Assembly: GCA_002221725.1 (NCBI GenBank)
Contig: NJFT01000035.1
Location: 180,501-244,500, forward strand
Direction of reading: 5' to 3'
Length of the DNA: 64,000 nucleotides
From: Scedosporium boydii
Lineage: Eukaryota; Ascomycota; Sordariomycetes; Microascales; Microascaceae
Shown: piece after piece, positions 12,948 to 25,700 of the stretch
Numbering within the stretch: the stretch's first letter is position 1
Layout of the letters: each line of letters starts with the position of its first letter
The notes under the pieces: model-generated
The model's input: only the letters and a program-made list of their open reading frames with translations
The model's database searches: none
What the model was told of the DNA's origin: nothing
Translations under genes and position numbers: made by a program

Positions 12948-14341
12948 ACCCGATGCACGCAAATTTGCTACCTTTACTTCTCTCTTCTTCTCTTCCTTTC
13001 CTCCTTACATTTTGCATCCAATACCCACTCCGCACTTGCTGTTAGTCCTTTTTGAAAACAAAAAAGGGCCATCTCCCTCTCACTACATGTCAGATATCCG
13101 GATATCCTATCTACGTTCTCGGCTTCTCTGTTTCCCACCCTTTACCTTCTTGTGCATCTTCTCATACGCGGAGGGGTTTATGCGTCATTTTTGTTTCTAC
13201 TCTCTCTTTTCTTGTTCGGTTAAGCACTCTTAGACCTTAGCAGTTAATGCCTCATAGGCTAACGATCGTGTTGGTTATTTTCGTCGAACGCTGAGAATTG
13301 CCGAGCATGGGTTTCTTAGGGATTTTCTTGTTTCTCGCTTCTTTTTTTTCTTTCTTTTTTTCTTCCCAGTCTTTATATTCGTCCGCTTTTCTGCTAGTTT
13401 TGAACATTTTTTCTTGCTCTCTCTTTCGACTCTTCTTTCCTTGATGCTTTGGGACAGTGTTTTTGTTTTGCAAAAAGAAACAAAAATTAACCGGGAGTTT
13501 TTTGTCAAGTCCAAATCTCCAGATGAGATTGATGATGGAATGGGACCATGGCGTTTTGACTGGGAAATTTCAACTACCACTGGGCGTTTTTGTGGATTCG
13601 AGGTTCGAGGCTTTTTGCTATTGTCTTTCTTGGGAGTTAGCCTGATGTAGCATACCAGGCATCGTCAAATTATGGCTTGCTTGAGATGAAAAGGAAGATT
13701 CGTGTTTGAAACCTGAAGGTGACTGACTAGTTGCTTTGTGAAGTTAAGTGAATTGTCAGGTGCTCCCCGGGGCCGTTCTATGTCTACTCGTTCGGGCGAC
13801 CTCCATCCAACAAAGAGGAGTACCTTTGAGTTTTCTTAGACTTACTCCGAGTGTTCGTGGTCTCTTCTGGTGAGGCAAAGCTGTGCTACCTTCCGAGAGG
13901 TTTGAGGTTCCTCGTTCGGTTGGCTTTCACTCTTGTCTTTCTTAAAGGGGAAAGGGGATGAACCATTCAATTTACAGATACACGAGAATAAAAGACTCTA
14001 CAACTCTTGCAAATACCCAACCCATCGGCTCCGAACCACGACATACCTCCTCTACGGTTCCCCCAGTCGCGACGATAAGGAATATCCTTTATTTTTTTGG
14101 TCCACATTATAAACTCCGTACGCCCGCCCGCCCGTACCTTGCCCGTACGCTTTATTCTTAAGCAGGAGAAGAGAGTCGATATCTCTCTTCAGACTTCCAT
14201 AAGGGAGATTTTAGTCAACCAAGCTGCTTGCTATAACAACGGGTTCCATCTCGCTTTTCCTGGGCTCCTTATCTTCTCCTTCTTCGCGTTCTTACATTTA
14301 TTAATCTATCCTCGAGCAAATATAAAACGGGAGTCATCCCC
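12948..14341. other. Convergent intergenic, rlmA-like/arp4
   Basis: This holds the 3' regions of two convergent genes. It is T-rich around 13320-13420, including runs of TTTTTTTCTTTC. No credible gene is seen; the small frames here are low in complexity. Confidence 0.6.
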
Positions 14342-15906
14342 TCACTTGCACCGCTTCTCAACAACGTTGGGACCATTCTCCTCATACTCCTGCTTCGAGA
14401 TCCACATCTGGTGGAACGTACCCAAACTCGCAAGGATGCTCCCGCCAATCCAAGCGCCGAACCGACGCTCGCTCGACAGACCAGCGGCGTGAAGCTTAAT
14501 CTTCGTGCCGGGATACATGGTAGCCAGCTCGTTATTAAGCCTGTCGCCGAAGCCGTTGATCAAGCTCGTGCTGCCCGTGACGACGACGTTCTGCAGGAGG
14601 TTAGGCCGCAGGTCAACGTCGACGGCGTTGAGGGACGCGCGAATAAGCTCGGGGATGGTCTGAGCCTTGGAGAGCCGGAACTCGTCGGCGGTGGCGTAGG
14701 CGGCCGATTCGTCCCACATGCCCTCGGAGACGCGGAACCGCTGCTCGCGCCACATCTGGTTCGAGCCGTCGGGCATCTCGAAGACGCGGCCGGGTTGATT
14801 GCGGATGAACTCTTCGTTGCCGGGCGCCGTGTACTTGCCCGGACCACGCCACGTCTCGACGACAGACTCCTTGAACTCGGTGAGAAGCCGCTCTTCCTCC
14901 CAGGCGCGGAAGGACGGGTGCAGGTCGAATTTGAACTGGCGCTGCTTGAACTGCGGGGGCGCGCCGGCGTCGACGGGCGTCTTGTTTTCGACCATGAAGG
15001 TGGGGATGAGGTCGACCTTGGGCTCGTTCTTATCGAACATGCTGCGGACCTGCGCCGAGAGCCAGAGCCCGCCGACGGGGGACCTCTGGATAGATCGCTT
15101 GAGGACCATGCCGTCGTGGATGCACGTCACCGAGGTGTTGGCGCCGCCTACGTCGACGACGAGCGCGCTCGCCTTGCCGGCGGCGAAGGCAGCTAGGACG
15201 GGTGTGCGGCTGAGCCAAAAGGCAGGGCAGCCCCAGTTTTCCATGATGATCTCGACGGCCTTTTCCCTCGCCTTGGGCGTGTTCCAGGGCGCCTCGGTCA
15301 TGAGTAAGGGGTTTTCGGCGAGCGGCTTCTCCTGCTCCTCGGCCTTGATCTCCTCGTCTCCCTTACCACCCTCTTCCTTGCCATCCCCCATGGAGACGTC
15401 TCCCTCGCTGTCCTTTTTGACATCGGCTTTATCGTCCTTGTCGGCGGAATCGCCGCTTTTATAGTCGTTCAGGCCATTCTTGGAGGGCGGCGTGGGCTTC
15501 GGCGCGTGGAGGCGGTTGACGAGGATGTTCTCCCAGATCTGCGTCGCGGCGTCCCAGTCCTCGACGACGCTGTCCCTGTTCATGTAGTTCCGCACCTCGA
15601 TCTTCTTGCGCGCGACGAAGTACTCGTCGCCGAAGTAGTTCGCGCCGCCTTCCGTGTCGTGGATGTAGAAGGATGGGAGGACGGATTTGGGGGAGTCTTC
15701 GCCCGCGAAGCCGGCGCGGGTGTGGCAGTATCCCGGGTCGAGCACAATCGCGGATACCTCATCTGGAAAACAGGACCTTCGGTTAGATATTGACGGTGTG
15801 ACCTCGATTGGGGGGCAACTGCGGATTTGGAAAGGGGTTGGAAGAGCTCACCTCCTCCATAAGTATCGGTCGGCGCCTGCGATGTGGGTAAAGGCTGTTG
15901 CGCCAT
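14342..15906 (-). CDS. arp4: Actin-related protein 4 (Arp4)
   Basis: Two exons on the minus strand, 15852-15906 and 14342-15762, encode 491 residues. The 89-base intron joins MAQQPLPTSQAPTDTYGG to DEVSAIVLDPGYCHTRAGF, which is the actin-fold phosphate-binding start with the Arp4-type GYCHTRAGFAGED. ALVVDVGGANTSVTCIHDG is the second phosphate loop and VVVTGSTSLINGFGDRL lies near the C-terminus. A charged insertion rich in D, K and E (about residues 120-165) is longer than in canonical actin. Arp4 is a nuclear subunit shared by the NuA4 acetyltransferase and the INO80 and SWR1 remodelling complexes. The gene is divergent from the lysyl-tRNA synthetase gene. Assignment to Arp4 rather than another ARP rests on the N-terminal motif and this insertion. 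Confidence 0.9.
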
Positions 15907-16589
15907 TGTGAGAGGAAGAGATACTGGATGGAATTTTAGGAATTGGAGGGGGTATGTGGTGGGGGAATCGAAGATCTAAGGATGCTTCGACTATTTCGGT
16001 CTATCGGCACGTGGGATCGTGCGGTGTGGTGTGGTATAGAGAGATGCGACCCCGCGATCGTTGGATGGAGATGGTTGGAGTCGAGGTCGTGTGTAGTTTA
16101 AGATGCGGGCTGGAAAATTCCACAAGAGAGCGAGGCTGGAGCTTGAACTGTTTGACGGTTTGCAGCTGTTGGCTGGCAGGTGGCAGGACCTCCAATCATC
16201 AATTTCCCCATGTTCTTAGGCACCGATATGACTAAGCTGATACGATCCTTGGCCCTCGGGCTAAAATTTCTGAATGAAATTATTTCGCAAATGTCGACTC
16301 GAACATCGAACCAGAGATTGGAACTGCCACCATCGAGCTCAGTTCGAGCTCATTGAGCCCAATTATGAAGGTACATGATCAATCCCCTAGACAAGCCCTC
16401 CCTTTCCCATGTATATGATGATGTCGCTTCTATTAGAACCGCTGCGGCTGAGCACAGCTTTTGCTGTGGGTGCTTACACTGAGCCTTTTCATCTGATCAC
16501 ATTTTCTTTTACTCTATTCTTATGAATTCAAAAAATGGATGTCCATACCTTTTTGGCATGTTAGCTAACTGGACTGTGGAGAAGGAGAA
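15907..16589. promoter_or_regulatory. Bidirectional promoter, arp4/msk1
   Basis: These 683 bases separate two divergent starts and must carry both promoters. A CACGTG hexamer lies near 16009-16014. No gene or repeat is seen. Confidence 0.55.
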
Positions 16590-18392
16590 ATGAAGTCGCT
16601 CCAATGCCTACGAGGCCAGCAAGCCCGATTCCTCACCTGCATCCCTCACGGGTCATCCGTCCCTTCCCAGCTCCACGTTTGTCGTCTTGACACTCGTCCG
16701 CGATGCATCTATATCGCCGGCTCAAGGCCCCGTCGGGCTACCCTTTATAGGCCAATCTCGACGACGGCGAGGGTCTTAGGAGAGAAGAAACCGTACGAGA
16801 TTGAGACCGAGGCCGAGCTCTCCGACTACACACAAGGTCGGCTTGCGCGCCTAGCAGCATTCCAGCAGGGCGAAGATGCTATCCTTGGAGATATGCATCC
16901 GCGGCTGGAGCACCGGTCGGAAACAATGTCCGTTGCAGACTTTTTAGCGGCGAACGAAGATGTGGAAGTGCACGATCCAAACTCGGACGCGGTAACTCTG
17001 TATGGTACGTTCGTCGGTTGAGGCCTGGGTTATCAATCTTGCCTGCATAAAGGCTGACCATTGGCGGGTATCTAGGACGAATAAGATCTATACGCCGTCA
17101 CGGATCGTTCTTGATCTTCATCGACATCGTCAATCAGTTCCAGTCCATCCAGGCTATGATCAACTGGGGACAGGTTTCTCAGACGTCGAGTATAACGAAA
17201 CAGCAGTTTAAGCTGTTTGCCAAGATGTTGGAGAAAGGCGACCATATATGTGAGTCTCTATTGAACCCACTTACTACTCTGCTGCAACGGAACTATACTA
17301 ATGTGGCGTAGCAATCACGGGTCGCCCAACACGGACAAGCACGGGACAACTTAGCATTCAGGCGACGGTTTTGCCGGAGCTTCTCTCGCCAGCGCTAGAA
17401 CCTGTCCCTGACGTGTTGACGGAGGCTGACAAAAAGATTCAACGACGCCACCTCGACATGCTGGTAAACCCCGAGGTCGCGGATACTCTCAGGCTTAGAG
17501 CCGGTATCCTGGCGTACATACGCCAGTTCCTCCAAGAGCGCAAGTTCTTGGAGTTTCAAACACCTATTCTTGCTGACAACGCTGGAGGTGCCATTGCGAA
17601 GCCATTCGTGACGACCTCCAGCGAGGTCCCAACCAAAGAGCTTGCGCTCAGGATCGCACCCGAGTTGTGGCTGAAGAGACTTGTCGTTGGTGGCGTTCAC
17701 AACGTCTTTGAGATTGGGCCTGCGTTCCGCAACGAAGGTATCGATGGCACGCATAACCCTGAGTTCACCATGTGCGAGTTCTACAGCGCCTATACAAATC
17801 TTGCGGACCTCGTCCACAGGACCGAGGAGCTGGTGTCGGGTCTGGCCCAGCATTGCCATAAACTGATTTCTACGGAGCTGAAATCACTTCCGGCAGTGGA
17901 CGTCAACCTCTTCAAGCCGCCGTTCCGGTACGTGGAATTTGTACCGGCGCTCGAGAAGGCGCTCGGCTTCCACCTTCCGAACCTCGCATCTGAAAATGCG
18001 CTTCCGGACATGATTACGGTGCTCAAGCTCGCCAATATCCATATCCCCGGCGGTCCACCGACCACTTTACCTAAGCTGCTTGACAGGCTTGCCGCCGTGT
18101 ATCTAGAGCCTCTATCGTTCGAGGGACCAATATTTATCACTCACCATCCCACATGCATGTCGCCACTTTCCAAGAGCTTCATATGTCCCAAGACAAAGCA
18201 GGAAGTGTCGGCACGGGCAGAGCTGTTTGTGAACGGGCGTGAACTCGCAAACATGTACGAAGAGGAGAACAACCCCGAAGTTCAACTCCGCAAAATGCTG
18301 CAATACCGCAAGGGAGCGACAATAGCGGCGGGGGGCAGGCACGGTGACGTCCTCGACGACGGTACAGCGGTGTACGAACAAACCCAAGCCGA

Positions 18393-18427
<35 letters not shown>

Positions 18428-18774
18428 TGGAGCTGGAGCTGGAGCAAAACGAGTTTGAGGAAGAGGAAGAGATCGTGGATGAGGAGGCCCCTCCCGTGGA
18501 TCTAAGTTATATCCAGGCCCTGAGAGCGGGGCTCCCTCCGACTGGGGGTTGGGGCTGCGGCATCGAGCGACTAGTGATGCTCTTTTCGGGGGCCCCGAGA
18601 ATCAGCGACTGCCTGAGCTTCGGCACTCTCAAGAACGTGACCAGCTTGAACGCGAACGCCAGCGAGGTGCTGCGAGCCAAGGCCCTTCCGAAGACTGGCG
18701 GGCGGGACAAGCTTGAGGCTCTGTCGCGAAAAATAATGGAGAAGGAGTCCAATTCGGCGGGGGAGTCTATGTAA
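16590..18774 (+). CDS. msk1: Mitochondrial lysyl-tRNA synthetase
   Basis: Exons 16590-17004, 17076-17249 and 17312-18774 give 683 residues. This is a class II synthetase that charges tRNA-Lys. Exon 2 carries the OB-fold anticodon-binding strands (GRIRSIRRHGSFLIFIDIV). Class II motif 2 is FRNEGIDGTHNPEFTMCEFY and motif 3 is GWGCGIERLVMLFSG. A basic, acid-poor N-terminus of about 65 residues ending ...RPISTTARVL resembles a mitochondrial presequence, so the organellar enzyme is favoured over the cytosolic one. An acidic EP/EL repeat is inserted between motifs 2 and 3 (18394-18444). Introns of 71 and 62 bases restore the frame exactly. Identity is firm and localisation is inferred. Confidence 0.93.
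18394..18444 (+). repeat. In-frame GAGCCG/GAGCTG hexamer repeat
   Basis: Five GAGCCG units are followed by three GAGCTG units inside the lysyl-tRNA synthetase gene. They encode alternating Glu-Pro then Glu-Leu, followed by a run of acidic residues. Hexamer expansion keeps the frame open. Confidence 0.85.
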
Positions 18775-21700
18775 AGATAGGGAGTGGGTTTCTTGTACGA
18801 TTACTCTTATAGAGAAGGAGCTCTGCTACAAATGTATATACTTGGAGGATTTGATGTATGCATATACCTTAGAAGCATTGGGGCGTCTTGTTGGTAGACG
18901 GGATCATATGGACTATGTACAACAGTTGAATCGAATCATCTATCCTCACACCTTCTTCCAAGACAAGAAAGTGACGTTAATGTGGACATCGAGTCTAGGC
19001 GCAGTGGTGTTTTGGTAGAGCCGACCGTACATATTGACTCACCACCTGTATCAGGAGCAGCAAGACACTGATCCAGGCTCATGGGGTTGGGGAAGGGTCC
19101 GGTCTCATCAGTGCAGGGTGCGCGGGGATGCATCTAGTCTCCATCTACATCATGCCTACATTGCATTGCAGGTCCGCAGATGCAGATGACCACGTTTAGG
19201 CGGTGTCTCCATTTTTTTTTTCTCCCTTCCTTCTTCTTTGACACTCCCACAAGACACTCTCCTCTTCGAAACAATGGCGATGTCGGAAGTGAAAACTCCC
19301 TCTTCTTGTCTAAACTCTCTCGCCTCTGACTCGGAAGAATTTCTATAGAGACGTGAGGTCCGAAAGCCGAAAAAACACGAGGTTCCTGAGACAGCGTCAA
19401 CACCCGACACGGCAAGAGCTAAGAATTGCGCTGCGGTAGTTTACGTTGGAGTCTCCACTTTGTCAAGTCTTCTGACCATTTTTAGCTTCCTCGGTTTCAA
19501 AGCCATGAATAGTTCGAATAGTCGGAAGAGCAGACTAGTGGCTAATCTAGTAAGACAGGACTGGATCGTTCCGGACCTGGGCTGGATGTGTGGGGGCGAG
19601 AACTGCCAGACGACGATTGCTTTATCCTCAAGGGCGAGCTCCGCTTGACAGCACAGCATTCTCTCCGTCCTCTTGATGGGTAATTGTGTACCGTCGAACT
19701 AAACTACCCACGCGGAGAAATCGGAGATGTTCGCCATCTTCACTCCGAGTCGAGAAGACGGGGAGCACTTTATGCAAAGCCGCTTCGAAATTATTTTCCT
19801 TTTTTATTTCTTGGGATATTTTCGGGTTGTTGTAGGTTCAGCAGTGTTGATGCCGACTCTCGGCGTCCCCTCTGACTCTGGGTATGGATGTATGAATGCT
19901 TCTATTTTTCTTTGCACGCTCTTGTATGTTTCCAAATAGCGCGGTATCCCAAGGGCCATTCGATGTCGGAAGGGACGGGAAGTGAACGCGGGAAGGCAAG
20001 AGAAGAGATGTGATCCACTCAGAAGATGTAAATCTAAAGAGCCTTCACACACAGGCCCTCTCCCCGACTACTTTCAAGAAGATGTATTCATGTGCCTCCT
20101 CTCATCGCCTCGCTCTTGGAGCTGGGGACTCAGCTTACCTCGGTCGATTTTTTTTTTTATCTCAGACGTAGATCTTGAGCCCCATTGCTAGGCCAATGCG
20201 TCCTCGTTGCTCTTCTCTCCTACGCCCCTTCGCCTTTTCTCTCGGACTTCTTCTAGATCCCGCCCGTAAGAGCCGTTCCTGTGTTTCAAGGCGGGAAAGG
20301 ATGAAGAGACGGCCAGAAGCGAGGGGCGCCTTGTGTCCCCAAATGTCTGTCCTTTCGTTCACTTTGCTCTCTCTTCCTTTTGTCTTCTCATCATGCTTTT
20401 TGGGGGTTGAAGCAAAACGGAAGGAATTCTCTTAATACTCTCCCGTGTTTATGTATACGGCATATCGCAGTCTCGCTATAGACACGGAATTCATGATGAA
20501 TACTTTTCCCGGGGTCACGAAGCGGCTTTCTCGGGCACCGCCCATATTAATTGGAATCGAAAGAATTTAAAAAAAAATCGTACAAATACAATTCTACACC
20601 CCCTCATCTCAACGTGGGCCAAGGCTCTCCGATATATCAAAGGACAATAGGCGGGGAGGCAATGACGTATATCACAAACTGGATTGGAGATGCCATCTAC
20701 TTGGCAGGTAGTTTCTGGGCGGTCTGCGAAACTCCAACTCTCCCGGGCACACGTTTTAAAAACTATGGCCAAATCTCACCCTCTCGCTTTGCCGCTTCTA
20801 TTGGTCATGAGTCTCTTTTTTTTGCTCTTTCGGCCCGGGTTTTCTGGGCTCTTGAGACGTCCTTGTCGTTCGATACTACCTCGCTGCTTTAAATAACCGA
20901 TCTGATATGGGGACGGCATGGAAACTAGGACTAGGCAACTAGTCCGGGGCTCTGATGTGAATCGGTGGAACCGGATAGAATGCGATTTGATCTGTCGTTT
21001 GATAACGAGCTACGGCTGATCATTGATGGGTTGTGTGTATGCGTACTTGTAGAGGTGGGGGAAATGCACTGGGATGATAAGCTGCGGGAGGCAGCATTCG
21101 GATGGACGTTAGGAAGCGGACAGGAAGAAAAGAGGTACATACGCAAGGGAAATCTCCACCTCCCTTGGCATTGGATCTCAGGAAGACTAAAGCGGCTTGG
21201 GGTGTGACCGAAGTGAGAGATCGATGGGCTTGCAACCGCATAGGCTGATTTGCAGATCGTCAAGTTACTGACCTCAAAAACGCTGGGCGACACGGATCTC
21301 CGTATAAACGCCGAACGAGACGGGGCCTGGTCATTCATGCGGGTTTGTGAACACTCACATTGATCAAGGCGTGCCATTTTCTTCTATGACGGTAACTCTA
21401 CCGAAGTGATCGATCCCCCAATCGAGGAAAAGAGCAGCAGAACGATGATGTGATAACAGATGACATTGGCACCAGTCATAGCGAATGCGGTACATGAAGG
21501 AAGCGCCACTCATAGATTAAACCCTCACCAAGGAGGGTGGGAAATGGAAAAAATCAAAAACAAAGGGAGAGGGCGGCGAGGGGGGAATAGATGGACACCC
21601 ACACACGGGGTTGATGGTGAGGCACGAGGTCTGATATGCATCCTGCAAAATCCGGGTGGAGAGGGAAGGCTTGCTGTGGGTGGACTTGGTTCCTAGCTAT

Positions 21701-22704
21701 TCGAGGCTTCTAAGTTCAGACCAGAAGCTTGAGAACGCCCTTGAGGGAGACGGATCAACTGTCAGCAAGATTTGATGGTAAACCCTCTCCGCCGTCTCCG
21801 AGATGTACTCTATCTCTTTTCGCTTTCCCGGAGGAAAAAGGAATTCGATACACGTCATGCCTTCGGGGGAAGAACAAGGGACTTGCTAGCTGTTTTTTGG
21901 GAGGATGTGAGACGTGAGAGCTCACCAACTGTTCTTCTCTCGGGACCCGAAAACTATGCGAGCAAGCAATCGCCAAGAATAGTTAGCTCTGTTAGAAAAA
22001 AAAGCACCCCATACACACACGTGGTTCTGCGTTGGCGTAAGAACGTCATGCTTCGTCCAACCAGGTATCAAAGCTTCTGGTTTCGGCCTCAAGTTGAAGA
22101 CTAGACCCTTTTTTTTATCTCCTTGCTGCTGCGGTAGCCGGCGGCCGAGACATGAATGGAGGGGAACAATTTAGAGCTTAGGGAGGGAGGGGCATAGGCG
22201 GGGAAAGGTAAAAAAGGTCTTGAACGGTGCCGTGAACCTATGGAGAGGCAATCTCACCCTCCCATTCCAACTTCGCAAGTCAGTGGCGTCTGCCATGTGC
22301 GATGGGATACAGTTTACCGTGCAGTTCAGCCCACGGCTCCGCTTGCCGTTCCAGCTAGGCGTAGTGAGACCGTGGGAGGGTAGGACTTTCACGGGCTGGG
22401 GTAGCCGGTTACTCTTGAGGAGAACAGGGTGTCTCCGTGGAGGCAAGACGGAAAGAGTATGAGGGTACGAAGTGGGCGGGAAAGAGAATGAGAACGATAG
22501 GGATCATCGTCGGAGATGTCAGAAGTACAAGTGGAAACATTGAAGATGCTTATAGTGAGTTATAGTGAGTGAGGTACTGCCGAGTTTGTGCTGTAGGTGT
22601 ACGCATCTGGTATCAGACCTGCACTGCACGAACAAGGAAGAGGGACACATCGAGATGAACCACTCACCTTGCTCGGCGGGCCTGGAGAGGCGATTACTGG
22701 ACAG

Positions 22705-22728
22705 TGGAAATGGAAATGGAAATGGAAA
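22705..22728 (+). repeat. TGGAAA hexamer microsatellite
   Basis: Four tandem TGGAAA units are followed by a partly matching TGGAAA/CGG edge, in non-coding DNA. Confidence 0.7.
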
Positions 22729-22981
22729 CGGAGGGGTGTATGAAGTGTACGAAGCACGCATACAGATTAAGACGGATTTCGGTCGTGGAGGGTACAAATT
22801 GTCGTTGGTTTTTAATGGCGCCATGTAACTTGGAGGTTTGTTGCTGGTCTCGTGAGCAGCCCACTTTTCGTGCAGGTTGGATTGAGCCATTGATGGCTTT
22901 TATCGACCTTTGCTGAGATTGATGGAAGTGGATGGAAATATCGTGACCAGGTACGAAGGTATCCGTGTCGGTTAGATACAG

Positions 22982-22989
22982 TGACGTCA
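22982..22989. promoter_or_regulatory. CRE/ATF palindrome TGACGTCA
   Basis: A perfect TGACGTCA octamer, the site of CREB/ATF-type bZIP factors. No gene lies within 6 kb downstream, so a regulatory role is doubtful. Confidence 0.2.
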
Positions 22990-25678
22990 ATGGGACTGGA
23001 CACACGAAGTACGAAGTACTGAATTCTCGATGTCAATGCAATGACGAGGTCCGAGAACGAGGAAGTGTGAATGACGCCCGTCAACAACTGTGAGTCCAGC
23101 ATCAATGCTCACTCGACGGAAGGAGGCGATTGAAGGGGCTTGCTTCATCCTTCTCTCCTTGGATGTAAAGATTACGAAGCAGTACCATCATCCTTCCAAG
23201 CTGGGAATACTTATAGAATACGAAGTACGAAGTACTGAGAAGTCATATACTTCAAAGATGGCCCTTCTTCGGATTGACGCCTCAAGCTCCCTTTGGGAGA
23301 ACCTAGCCGACGAAGTCGAGGTGAGACTCAAGCTTAGCTTTTCCAATTTTCACCTGTCCGTCTCACACGCTCACACACTAAGAAGATCTAACGGTGCATC
23401 AATACTGTAGATTTTATGGTCCCGCATTGATGACAGATTTTGCTGGGCTCCACAAAGAACCTCCATGGTCTCTTCAAGGTCCGCAAAAAGTCAGGCGACA
23501 ACTACCGAGAGCTGGCGCTTGCCGATCTACTCATAATCTACACTACCAAGCTTTTACGATTTTTCTCTCCTTTTTGCCTTTGGAAGGAAGACGATGGGTC
23601 AAACAATTTTGCGGCGCAGTGGGGAACAGGACCAGTTAAACTAAACTAGCAAAAAAAAAAAAGAGCGGTATAGCAGTTTGCGGGTTTTCTTCTTCGGAAA
23701 TCTCATGATGCGCGATCGGCAGAGGTTCATACCTGGATGGACACACCTCCCGCTTCTGTCTCGTAATTGGCGCGACTGGGAATCGCTGGCTCGCTGGCTC
23801 ATAGCTGTTGCGCATATTAACACGCATGCCAGAGAATGAGAGCTGGCTGCGTTAAATATAAGCCTGGTAAGGCCAGGCCAAGGCAATTGATTCGTTATGA
23901 TCTGCTTAGAGTCGCATCGTACTGCATCTCAGGGAGAGGGCGAAGGAGTGACCGGTCTTGGAAGATGGAACTACGAAGTAAAGGCTGTCGAGACACTGAG
24001 GAAAAGTACCCCGTATTAAGAATCGCAGTGTTAGAGCCGAACAGCGGGCGACGGGAATAGGTGCGAATCGGCCGGAGCCGAAGACGATGACGAATTTTGG
24101 GATGGCATAACGATCGTATCCGGCCCTTTGGGAGACCAGACTTCGGCTGCCCTCGCTGCCGTCTCAGTTATGACAACAGCACCGGATGAAAGAGGTCGAA
24201 AGATCTGGATATCGGAGTTGAGGGGGGCGAGCATCTACAAGTACTCACGCCCGAAGGAAGGGTCGATGGCTGGCCAAGAGATTGTGGATGAAGCTCATTC
24301 AGATGCATAGGCGTCAAATTACTTGTACATCATCCGTGTATCCAAGTACCACGGATCAATCGATGTACGAAGTATTGTCAGGGGGTGCAAGAGAACCAGG
24401 ATGCCACTGTTTTTCATCTCGCCAGTGGTTAAGCAACAACTTCACCTCTGACACTTCGGCAAAGCAGCCATGGCTCAGAAAGAACCTGGTAATACAACAT
24501 TGGAGACCAATGCGAGAGTGCGAAGTAGCATTGGATACGTTCGTCCTGCACAGGAGGAACACCACAGGTGACACCGCCGGGCAATAATATGAGCACTGCA
24601 CTTGTAATTTCCTAGCGCTCCCTGTCCTATCACGCTGCACTGTAACGGGTCCACGACACCAATATCCACGGAGATCCGTTTTCTCGTATGCGTACGAAGG
24701 TACGGTTCCGTCTGTCGCCTCTTTATCTCCTCCTTTGCTTCCTCCTCTCCTGGTATGAAGTCGTGCGGTGTAGTGTAGTTTTAGTCAGGCACGAGATGGA
24801 TTTTGTTGCGTTTTTCTTCTCGTGCTGTTTATGCAAGACACCGAGGATCTTTTATGCCCATGATGTATCGGCGAGCTTGGACTGACTGGATCGGGCGCAT
24901 TACCCCAGGTACAAGAAAGAAAATTGATGCTCCCCTTTGAAACCGTCCGCAGATCACGGATCGCAGTCGGTGGCACTATTCCAAAAGTTTACTTTCCCCG
25001 TTGATGGCCTGTCGCTTACCGAGTCGTAAAGGCCAATGATCATACATGTAGGCACAATCGTTCTTTCGATCAAGGTTCCGCCAGGACCACTGGGCCTAGC
25101 AAGTGGAATGTCCTAGCAACGGGATATTAAACGCTAAACTTGACCAGGTGGATTTTGATGATCAGTTCTTTCAGTAGGGGTTCTGTGGATCCTCACTAAA
25201 CCAAACAGGAGAGGACCACCTTCACCAGGGTCCAGTCCCCCTTCTTCTTAATCTCAGGTCTCCATATTTGATCAATGGTCCCCATCGTCGAACGACCAAA
25301 GTGGCATTGACCAATCTCACCCACCGGACATTAGCTTGTCGAGTTTTTAATTACTCCGTGGTACGTACGAAGTATATTCCTGGGCATCGATCTACAGGTA
25401 CGACTCCCCTTCGAGACTTTTCTTCTTTATTTTTTGATTCATACGAGGTCTGGCCGCATTTGCCATTCTTTGTTTCGGCGGCCCGGACAATTTGCTGTCC
25501 GTGAACTTTGCGTTCGTGTTTTAGGAGGGGACAAAGAATCCGGATCATTAAAGTTTCGCGAAGATGGTGCAGCCCGGCAAGGATTGTCACATGGTGTCCG
25601 CCGCTGCCGCACCCCGAGACCGAGATTGCGCCAGTTCTGCCTCAGGTCTAACAGGATGTATCTCGAACTCTTGATTTT

Positions 25679-25700
25679 CGCCGCGAAGTACTTCGCGGCG
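25679..25700. repeat. 22 bp perfect palindrome
   Basis: A perfect inverted repeat with half-site CGCCGCGAAGT and no spacer. Its centre GAAGTACTTC is the same as in the dispersed TACGAAGTA words. Confidence 0.85.

Noticed and set aside
14411..15196. A 261-codon plus-strand open frame
   Set aside because: Antisense of Arp4; openness follows from GC-rich third positions, and no domain is seen.
23258..23534. Two-exon mini-gene beginning MALLRIDASSS
   Set aside because: The start context and a GTGAGA/CTGTAG intron are plausible, but the 62-residue product has no recognisable content, and such joins arise by chance in 11 kb.
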